Source: a virus. From it: DNA of 21,426 bases. Location: positions 1 through 21,426 of the IMG/VR virus record IMGVR_UViG_3300021964_000659; one strand, given 5' to 3'. Shown here in pieces: positions 7,942 to 13,604 of the stretch (the stretch's first letter is position 1; every line of letters begins with the position of its first letter). The translations under genes were made by a program, and so were the position numbers. The notes beneath the pieces are model-generated. The model saw only the letters and a list, made by a program, of their open reading frames with translations. It was not told the DNA's origin and did not search any database.

Positions 7942-10290
7942 TTATCCTACTATATTATAGATTGATTTGACAACAATGAGATCAAAATTACTTGAGTCTT
8001 CAGCAGAAAATCCTGGAATTTGTTTTTGTGCCGCACTTGCAGCACTATTTACCTGACCTTGTTGTCCTACTGGAACTGGTAACACTGCTGCACCACCTCC
8101 TTGTGATGGCGGTGGACTAATTCTTACATCTACTACTTGTCTTGATACTTGTGCTTGTTGTGGTGATGTACCACCAGGTTGTAAATTCAAACCTCTTGAG
8201 AGAGATTCCTCAAGTGGTTTGGTCAAGGCGTCAAGTTGTTGATTACTTAAACCAGGTCCTCTTAACACCAAATCCTGAAGTAGTGGTGACATATTACCGA
8301 GTTCGATCAAACTAATACCTCTATTTGTTCCAGCTAGACCACCTCTATGTGTTTTACTAAATGCTCCAGCTGTTCTTGCAAAGTCAGCCTCTACGGGGTT
8401 AATAGCATCAGTACCTGGCATGGGTGGAATGACACCACGTCCAGTTCCATAGCCAGACTCTAGTGACGCATCCATGTGGATTTCAATGACTTCATAACCT
8501 TGTTTCTCCAATGTCTTAAGTTTATTTTGTTGTTCTATAAATCCTGCATCAGTGTTAGGTGTTTGATCATGCATGTCTAACAATCTAACAGGAATACTTT
8601 GTCCATATTTAGCCTTTAAGTTTTCAACAGTTCTCCTTGCAAGATCTCTTACTAATTCCATTTCACCAGGAGCTCCAGCTCCAGCAGCGTGACCAGGAAC
8701 AACAATATAACCTTTAGATCCTGCACCACTTCCCAAACCGAAATCTCTAATTGGTGCTGATCCTTGGCCACCAAGACTAACCTGGCCACCACCTTGGAAA
8801 CCTTGAATCTTTCCAAACTTAGGTTTGTTATTTCCACCAGCCATAGCATTTGCTGCCAGAAGATTACCAGCACCAAACATGTCAACAGCCTTTTTACTCA
8901 TCATAATTTCACCAGGTTGAGCAGCAATCAACTGAGTGTCCTTGCCCATACCTTTGATTTGAAGACCAGTCAATTTGTCAATGGCACCACCATCAAAGAG
9001 TGAAAGATTTTTGACATCTATAACCTGACCACCACCTTCTTGTTGTTGTATCCAATTTGGATATTGAATATTTGGAATATTTGGAAGTGCGACTTTAGGT
9101 ATTCTTGGTAGTTTTGGTGTTGGAATACCAGGAAGAACCTTTGCTAATTGTTTAAGAGCCCATTCTATCTCATTAAATGCTGTATTCCATAGACCAATAT
9201 ATGCATTGATAGGTGCAAATACTATATCATTGATAAATTTAATAATCTTGTCATTAATAAAGTCGATTATAAAATTACCAAAGTCAATTAAGGGTTTTAA
9301 ATACTTACCTGGATTTTGAATGATATCAAGAATAAGATTAATAGCTCCACCCAGTAAAACATTCTTAAAGAAGTTTATTATACTATCAAATATATTAGAA
9401 GCTGGTTTTAAAGTTTTTGAAACCTTTTCTGCGCTTTTCTTTTCAGTATCTTCAAGTTTTGCCTCTTTCTTTCTGAATCCCTCAGTCTCTTCCTTCTTAG
9501 TAGCTTCTCTTGCTGCTTGTTTTTCAAGTTCAAGTTTTTGTCGTTCAATTTTTAGAAGTTTATCTAAATTACTATTAATATCGTCTAATGTTTTAGACAA
9601 TGGCAATAATTGTTCTTGAGTATCTTCTTGAATCTCAACCTTTACATTTTCTGGACTACTGGTTTGACCAGCAGATGGTAAAAGTTTTGTGGCCTTAACA
9701 CTTTTAGGTTTTGGTTTTTGTCTTGGTCTTTTACTTACAAAATTTGAAGTTCTTGCCTTTCTTTTATTTTTATTAGCCTGTACTTTAAATGAACCTGATT
9801 GTGTTCTTGCTCTTTTAAATTCATTTTTTAATAATTCATTATCACCCTCTTCTTCTTCTCCCTTTCCACCTCCCATTCTATCGGCAGCCATCTTCTCTTT
9901 CAGAAGACGTTTATAATCCTCATAATCTAATTCTGCTTCATAATCTTCTAAACCAAGAAGTTTTAATATTCTTGGGTCAATATTCTCAGTTTGAGTTTCT
10001 TTTTTATTACCATTTTTTATTTTTTTGATTGCATTATCAACTGCCTTCTTTGACTCTCTCTGTTTCTTTTTCTTTTCTTGTTCGTCTTTCTTTCTTGATT
10101 TCTCTAATTCTTTAAGTAAATTATCTACATTTAAAAAATCGTCTTCTTTTTCTTCTTCATCTCTAATTGCGTTAATAAGAGCGTCAAGTTGATCAGATAC
10201 TTTTCCACCAGAAGCCTTCTTCAACTGTTCGACTTGTCTATCGACAGCTGACTTCTTGTCGGATTTTGACCTTCTGATCCTTTTAGCCAT
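7942..10290 (-). CDS. Tape-measure-like tail protein with amidase_3-type domain
   Basis: 782 aa. Residues 1-295 are highly charged Lys/Glu-rich, predicted coiled coil. Residues 299-385 contain hydrophobic helices starting NIFDSIINFFKNVLLGG, similar to NIFDFLTNIALGG in the neighbouring 1078-aa protein. Residues 432-502 carry a Gly-rich stretch with LIAAQPGEIMMSKKAVDMFG, of a kind I associate with tape-measure and internal tail proteins. Residues about 526-690 show the four zinc/catalytic positions of an N-acetylmuramoyl-L-alanine amidase (amidase_3 type): VPGH (His534), Glu543/545, EIHMDAS (His605) and LIELGNMS (Glu663). A Pro/Gln-rich tail follows. AAGG lies 7 nt before the ATG, which overlaps the stop of the small upstream frame. 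Its place right after gp26 and the frameshift frame is the usual tape-measure position. Role inferred: tail-length or ejected wall-degrading protein. Confidence 0.75.
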   Translation of the reverse strand: MAKRIRRSKSDKKSAVDRQVEQLKKASGGKVSDQLDALINAIRDEEEKEDDFLNVDNLLKELEKSRKKDEQEKKKKQRESKKAVDNAIKKIKNGNKKETQTENIDPRILKLLGLEDYEAELDYEDYKRLLKEKMAADRMGGGKGEEEEGDNELLKNEFKRARTQSGSFKVQANKNKRKARTSNFVSKRPRQKPKPKSVKATKLLPSAGQTSSPENVKVEIQEDTQEQLLPLSKTLDDINSNLDKLLKIERQKLELEKQAAREATKKEETEGFRKKEAKLEDTEKKSAEKVSKTLKPASNIFDSIINFFKNVLLGGAINLILDIIQNPGKYLKPLIDFGNFIIDFINDKIIKFINDIVFAPINAYIGLWNTAFNEIEWALKQLAKVLPGIPTPKLPRIPKVALPNIPNIQYPNWIQQQEGGGQVIDVKNLSLFDGGAIDKLTGLQIKGMGKDTQLIAAQPGEIMMSKKAVDMFGAGNLLAANAMAGGNNKPKFGKIQGFQGGGQVSLGGQGSAPIRDFGLGSGAGSKGYIVVPGHAAGAGAPGEMELVRDLARRTVENLKAKYGQSIPVRLLDMHDQTPNTDAGFIEQQNKLKTLEKQGYEVIEIHMDASLESGYGTGRGVIPPMPGTDAINPVEADFARTAGAFSKTHRGGLAGTNRGISLIELGNMSPLLQDLVLRGPGLSNQQLDALTKPLEESLSRGLNLQPGGTSPQQAQVSRQVVDVRISPPPSQGGGAAVLPVPVGQQGQVNSAASAAQKQIPGFSAEDSSNFDLIVVKSIYNIVG

Positions 10291-10450
10291 TTCGTGCCTT
10301 CATCTTTTGCTCTTCATCCTCTAAATGTTCTTGAAGTAAAGCAACATAGATGTCTCGTTCCCAAGGCATCATATTTTCAATCTCTGTCAAAGAATATTTA
10401 TGGTATTGCATCAAGGCAAAATTTAACCTGAAATAATTTTCAAGGTCCAT
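10283..10450 (-). CDS. 55-aa gp51-position protein, probable -1 frameshift extension of gp26
   Basis: 55 aa, ATG at 10450, starting MDLENYFRLN and containing LTEIENMMPWERDIYVALL, then an acidic/basic helical end. It is a genuine frame: it fills the gap between gp26 and the 782-aa gene exactly, with its stop overlapping the next start. It lies in the -1 frame relative to gp26 and that frame is open from the gp26 slippery site through to this stop, so it may be made mainly as the end of a 298-aa gp26 fusion (237 + 6 + 55 residues). In many tailed phages a short MPW-containing second reading frame just before the tape measure gene is the T part of the G/GT tail assembly chaperone. T4 has gene 51, a baseplate hub assembly factor, at this place; I do not claim sequence homology to it. 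Confidence 0.75.
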   Translation of the reverse strand: MDLENYFRLNFALMQYHKYSLTEIENMMPWERDIYVALLQEHLEDEEQKMKARNG

Positions 10451-10474
10451 ATGGACCAGGCCTATCCGAAAAAA
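10444..10474 (-). promoter_or_regulatory. Candidate programmed -1 ribosomal frameshift site (T TTT TTC plus hairpin)
   Basis: Near the gp26 stop the zero-frame codons are AGT TTT TTC GGA TAG, giving the perfect X XXY YYZ heptamer T TTT TTC at 10474-10468. After a 10-nt spacer comes a GC-rich hairpin GGTCC-ATAT-GGACC (10457-10444). The -1 frame reads CGG ATA GGC CTG GTC CAT ATG without a stop and enters the 55-aa frame. The ATG of that frame sits in the loop and stem of the hairpin, which would hinder independent initiation. Seen directly: heptamer, hairpin and open frame. Frameshifting itself is inferred. Confidence 0.65.
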
Positions 10475-11178
10475 CTTGATAACCCTTCCAGTACTACTGT
10501 ACTTGTTACTTTTGTGACAGGATTTTTTACTTCGAGAGTATGAGAAAGTTTTGGCATTGTTTCAAAGAATTTCTCAATGTCTTTGAATTGATTTGAACTC
10601 ATCTGTTCAAGAAATTCAACTACCTCTTTCTTACTCACATCATCAGTAGACCATACCTCTTCTTCATTATAAATCTTATCAATACAAGTAGCAATCAATT
10701 CAAAAGATCTATCAATACTCTTATCATCAAAATCAAAATTATTCCTAATAAATTGATCAAGTGATGGATACTTCATTTCCATCATCAAATTATCATCAAG
10801 TTTAATCTGTTTGTCATGTTCTTCATTTTCAACAACCTTGATATCTTCAAGATCGATCTTTACAGTGATTGATGTTTCACCATCATCTGGCGCAATGATG
10901 CTCACTTCAACTTCTTCACCAACAGACTTACCTCTAATATTAAGAAACAGATATTCAATATCAAAGGTCGGAAGTTCCTCAACTTTAATACCTCTAGTAG
11001 AGATACAATTTTTAATAACAGTTTTAATCGCAGTTGTGATTTGTTTAGTGTCCTCACTTTCAAGGGCAAGAACAAGAAGTTTTTCTTCTTTAACTAAAAA
11101 AGGTCTGAATTTAATTTTCTGTTTAGTGGATGGCAACTCAAGTTCATATGTTGGAGTAGCAATCTTTGGTAAAGGCAT
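10462..11178 (-). CDS. gp26: gp26-like baseplate hub assembly protein
   Basis: 238 aa, starting MPLPKIATPTYELELPSTKQKIKFRPFLVKEEK, which is the typical opening of the T4 gp26 baseplate family. The protein is mostly alpha/beta with an acidic middle (EVEVSIIAPDDGETSITVKIDLED) and a helical C-terminal half ending LEGLSSFFG. T4 gp26 is 208 aa and is needed for baseplate hub assembly. Its position and the slippery sequence at its 3' end suggest that the protein also acts as the G part of a tail assembly chaperone pair. A TATAAATA-like late promoter box lies 27 nt before its ATG, overlapping the gp4 stop, so it probably starts its own late transcript as well as being read from gp4. Confidence 0.8.
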   Translation of the reverse strand: MPLPKIATPTYELELPSTKQKIKFRPFLVKEEKLLVLALESEDTKQITTAIKTVIKNCISTRGIKVEELPTFDIEYLFLNIRGKSVGEEVEVSIIAPDDGETSITVKIDLEDIKVVENEEHDKQIKLDDNLMMEMKYPSLDQFIRNNFDFDDKSIDRSFELIATCIDKIYNEEEVWSTDDVSKKEVVEFLEQMSSNQFKDIEKFFETMPKLSHTLEVKNPVTKVTSTVVLEGLSSFFG

Positions 11179-11205
11179 GATATCTGATAATGATTTCAGT
11201 AAGAA

Positions 11206-11212
11206 TATTTAG
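11206..11212 (-). promoter_or_regulatory. Candidate T4-type late promoter box for gp26
   Basis: Minus-strand CTAAATA, 27 nt before the gp26 ATG and overlapping the gp4 stop codon. It is one or two bases from the T4 late element TATAAATA and matches the box before gp4 in both sequence and spacing. Late promoters of this type have no -35 element. Confidence 0.4.
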
Positions 11213-11688
11213 TTACGTTTTTTACGTTTCTTTGGTGGGGTAATTCCAAGATCATGTTCTGTCAAAACTTTGAATTGAATTCCATTATCTTTTGCAAAGT
11301 CTGATGCAGCTTCCCACTTTGCTTGATTGACTGCATATGTCGTACATTCATTTATATAAGACTTAGTAACTCTTGAAGGTTTCTTTGGCTCCACACATTG
11401 TTTTGCTGGTTTAATCTCAATAATATATCGACACACTCTTCCGTCCTGATGTCTTATCTGAACAATACCATCGGGATAATATCTGTGAACTCTTTTATCA
11501 ACTGGACTAACATAAGGTATTGAAAATTCTTCAGATGCATATTTTAAAACTGCATCATTTCTGTCACACCACTTGAGAAAATGTAGTTCCCAACTACTTC
11601 GATAAACAATATTTCTTGCATCCCCCATATATTTTTCAGGATGCTGTGGGTGAAACCTACCTTGATGGTACTTCGAACCTCTGGGCAT
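11209..11688 (-). CDS. gp4: gp4-like head completion protein, PD-(D/E)XK nuclease fold
   Basis: 159 aa. Very characteristic of T4 gp4 (also called gp50/4): YMGDARNIVYRSSWELHFLKWCD, then IPYVSPVDKRVHRYYPDGIV and YIIEIKPAKQ, VTKSYINE and NQAKWEAASDFAKDNGIQFKVLTEHDLGI. The fold is that of TnsA-like nucleases; candidate active residues are Glu34, Asp73, Glu91 and Lys93, all present. In T4 it is required to finish the packaged head before tail joining. It ends in a basic tail (PPKKRKKRN). It is the first gene of the minus-strand structural operon, divergent from gp54 with only 35 nt between them. Confidence 0.88.
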   Translation of the reverse strand: MPRGSKYHQGRFHPQHPEKYMGDARNIVYRSSWELHFLKWCDRNDAVLKYASEEFSIPYVSPVDKRVHRYYPDGIVQIRHQDGRVCRYIIEIKPAKQCVEPKKPSRVTKSYINECTTYAVNQAKWEAASDFAKDNGIQFKVLTEHDLGITPPKKRKKRN

Positions 11689-11691
11689 CAG

Positions 11692-11699
11692 TATACATA
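11692..11699 (+). promoter_or_regulatory. Candidate late promoter box for the gp54-gp53 strand
   Basis: Plus-strand TATACATA differs by one base from the T4 late element TATAAATA and sits 24 nt before the gp54 ATG, in the 35-nt divergent gap. No -35 element is expected for gp55/gp33-dependent late promoters. Confidence 0.4.
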
Positions 11700-11716
11700 G
11701 TAATAGTAGAGTAATT

Positions 11717-11723
11717 TATTTAG
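11717..11723 (-). promoter_or_regulatory. Candidate late promoter box for gp4
   Basis: Minus-strand CTAAATA followed by AATTAC, 28 nt before the gp4 ATG. It has the same sequence and nearly the same spacing as the box before gp26. The two divergent late promoters of this 35-nt gap would overlap face to face. Confidence 0.4.
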
Positions 11724-12581
11724 ATGCCTAGTAGAGGTGGAGTTCCAGCTCCAAGATCTTACAAAACATCAGAGATCAAGAGTAGGATTCTTAATGTTGC
11801 TACTCCAAACATTTACCAGGTGAGATTCGCACCTCCAAGTGCAGTCCAATCATTTTTAACAAGAAGAGGTGTCTCATATTCGCAGTATGGTGAAGATATT
11901 GAGCTGAGATGTATACAAACTACAACTCCTGGTACATCATTCCTGACACATTCTGTTAGTGCTGATTATCATGGCGTCGTAGAAGAAATTCCATATAGAA
12001 GAGCATATGAGAATGAGATCGGTATGACATTCATTGTTGACAATAACTATGATACTGTCGCATTCTTTGAGGGTTGGGTTGATTATATGAGTGGGTTGGG
12101 TACCAATGCATCAAGACAACAATATAAAGACTCAAAATTTGTTAATTACAGAATGAATTATTATGATGATTATATTACAAACATCTACATCGTTAAATTT
12201 GAAAAAGATATATCAGGGTCAATAAGAATTGATGAGACTCGTGAGAATAAGAGAGCTCTTCAGTATACTTTGATTGATGCCTATCCAAAACAAATAAATA
12301 GTATGGACCTAGCTTATGGTCCAACTGAAGAATTCCTTAGATTCAATGTAACCTTTGGATACTCTAGATATGTAAGAGAGAGATTAACTGTACCACAATT
12401 GGCTACTACTGATAATGTTGGTGCAGATCCATCAAAACCACAGACTAATAATCCACAAAATAAGGCTGAACTGCAAGAAGCTATTAGACAAACTGGTGTT
12501 TTAGATTTGAATAGACCATACTTCGGAACATCATCACCACCACCTGGATTATTTCCTGCCGATAGAATAGACTTAGCATAA
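11724..12581 (+). CDS. gp54: gp54-like baseplate tail tube initiator
   Basis: 285 aa (T4 gp54 is 320 aa). The opening RGGVPAPRSYKTSEIKSRIL and the tube-fold segments (ATPNIYQVRFAPP, EDIELRCIQTTTPGTSF, MTFIVDNNYDTVAFFEGWVDYM, then LIDAYPKQINSMDLAYGP and LRFNVTFGYSRY) are those of the gp19/gp54 tail tube family. In T4, gp54 tops the hub and starts polymerisation of the tube. The last 60 residues are polar and Pro/Asn-rich, likely flexible. It is the first gene of the plus-strand baseplate cluster and is separated from the next gene by 2 nt. A tube protein gp19 paralogue is the alternative, but the neighbours gp48 and gp53 favour gp54. Confidence 0.7.
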   Translation: MPSRGGVPAPRSYKTSEIKSRILNVATPNIYQVRFAPPSAVQSFLTRRGVSYSQYGEDIELRCIQTTTPGTSFLTHSVSADYHGVVEEIPYRRAYENEIGMTFIVDNNYDTVAFFEGWVDYMSGLGTNASRQQYKDSKFVNYRMNYYDDYITNIYIVKFEKDISGSIRIDETRENKRALQYTLIDAYPKQINSMDLAYGPTEEFLRFNVTFGYSRYVRERLTVPQLATTDNVGADPSKPQTNNPQNKAELQEAIRQTGVLDLNRPYFGTSSPPPGLFPADRIDLA

Positions 12582-12583
12582 CC

Positions 12584-13207
12584 ATGAAGACATTCCATCA
12601 ATTCAACGAAGACGCAGCATCTTCTACACAGTCAGCCGTTAGTGGATCAGGATCTTTTAAGGGTAGTTCTGACAAAATAGTTCCACGGTATGATACAAAA
12701 TTTAAGAAGAGACCATCAACTGGTCTTGGTAGATATGCAAAAGATAAACTCACATCAGCTGCTGCGGCTGCAGCTGACAGACTGAAGAATAGGAAGGGTA
12801 AACCAAAACCTGATGGTCCAGGTAAACAACCAGATAGAAAACCACAACCATATAGAAGTTCAAAACCTCAACGTGCTCTACCTCAAGGCAAAGAACGTCC
12901 CGCACTTCCTGCAGGTAAAGATTCTATGGTAGCAAGAAGAACTGCAGCGGCAAAACAACCACCACAACATAAACAAATCGCTGCAAGACCAGCATCGACA
13001 GCAATGGCTGGTAGTAGACAAAGACCTGCGATCAGACCACAACCTCAACGAAAGGCATTACCTACAAGTAATATCTCTAGGGATAATAGTGGTGTACAAA
13101 AAGTTAATGTGAGAGTTCAAGAACCTCAACAAAAAGCACTCCCACAGTCACAACAAAAAGCGCTCCCACCAGCAAAACAAAGACAGTTAAAAGCTGCTAA
13201 TGGATGA
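12584..13207 (+). CDS. Disordered Pro/Gln/Lys-rich virion-associated protein, unknown function
   Basis: 207 aa, no recognisable fold. It begins MKTFHQFNEDAASS, an N-terminal pattern I remember from several cyanophage proteins. The rest is low complexity: a run of Ala (TSAAAAAADRLKNRKG), then Pro-, Gln-, Arg- and Lys-rich stretches with short repeats such as QRALPQG, QRKALP, QQKALPQSQ and QQKALPPAKQ. It contains no cysteine or tryptophan and is strongly basic. It lies between gp54 and the 129-aa gene with a 2-nt gap before and an 8-nt overlap after, so it should be made with the baseplate proteins. It might be a flexible linker, an ejected DNA-binding protein or an assembly aid; the sequence does not decide. 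Confidence 0.7.
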   Translation: MKTFHQFNEDAASSTQSAVSGSGSFKGSSDKIVPRYDTKFKKRPSTGLGRYAKDKLTSAAAAAADRLKNRKGKPKPDGPGKQPDRKPQPYRSSKPQRALPQGKERPALPAGKDSMVARRTAAAKQPPQHKQIAARPASTAMAGSRQRPAIRPQPQRKALPTSNISRDNSGVQKVNVRVQEPQQKALPQSQQKALPPAKQRQLKAANG

Positions 13208-13589
13208 AGAACAAGAAGAATATCTGAATAGTACAGTCAATAGATTTACTGAGGAGGAGGTCAATCGTATCAAAACGATGGTAGTCGAAGATGATATGAT
13301 GTTAGAAATCATTGAGAAACTTCAAACCGAAGTAGAAGTTGTTCCTGATGTCGGTAAGTATTTTACATTCATATATAAAGCAAAGACTCCTAGAGTTGAA
13401 TACGATAGATTTCCTTTAGTTGCCGTAACAGGTCTGTTTAGGTGGGGATTCAGAGGACTTAATTATCACTGGGGAGAATTCAGAAACTATACCTGGGAAG
13501 AATTGCAGAGCAATCTATACAAAGTATATCCTATGGAACTTAAGACTTTAAGATCTATTCCATATCAAAATTTCACAATAAATAACTAA
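13200..13589 (+). CDS. Conserved baseplate-cluster protein of unknown function
   Basis: 129 aa, ATG at 13200 overlapping the previous stop by 8 nt. Two parts: an acidic helical N-terminus (about 1-45, EEEVNRIKTMVVEDDMMLEI) and a compact aromatic domain (about 50-125) with FTFIYKAKTPRVEYDRFPLV, then AVTGLFRWGFRGLNYHWGEF and YTWEELQSNLYKVYPMEL. From memory the aromatic domain recurs in T4-like phages of marine hosts and in some larger phages without an assigned role. Its position between gp54 and gp48 suggests a baseplate or tube assembly role. No catalytic motif, signal or membrane segment is visible. Confidence 0.75.
   Translation: MDEEQEEYLNSTVNRFTEEEVNRIKTMVVEDDMMLEIIEKLQTEVEVVPDVGKYFTFIYKAKTPRVEYDRFPLVAVTGLFRWGFRGLNYHWGEFRNYTWEELQSNLYKVYPMELKTLRSIPYQNFTINN
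13578..13584 (+). promoter_or_regulatory. Candidate late promoter box for gp48
   Basis: Plus-strand CAATAAATAACT contains AATAAATA, one base from the T4 late element, ending 20 nt before the gp48 ATG and overlapping the end of the 129-aa gene. No Shine-Dalgarno sequence is clear before gp48. Confidence 0.4.
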
Positions 13590-13604
13590 AAGTATCGTAG
13601 TATA

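Noticed and set aside
7370-7960. 196-aa open frame on the plus strand, opposite the 1078-aa gene
   Set aside because: It mirrors the Lys/Ser-rich N-terminus of the real gene and is Phe/Leu-rich as expected for an antisense shadow; no ribosome site or family resemblance.
12314-12601. 95-aa minus-strand frame opposite the end of gp54
   Set aside because: Overlaps well-supported plus-strand genes and shows no family features.
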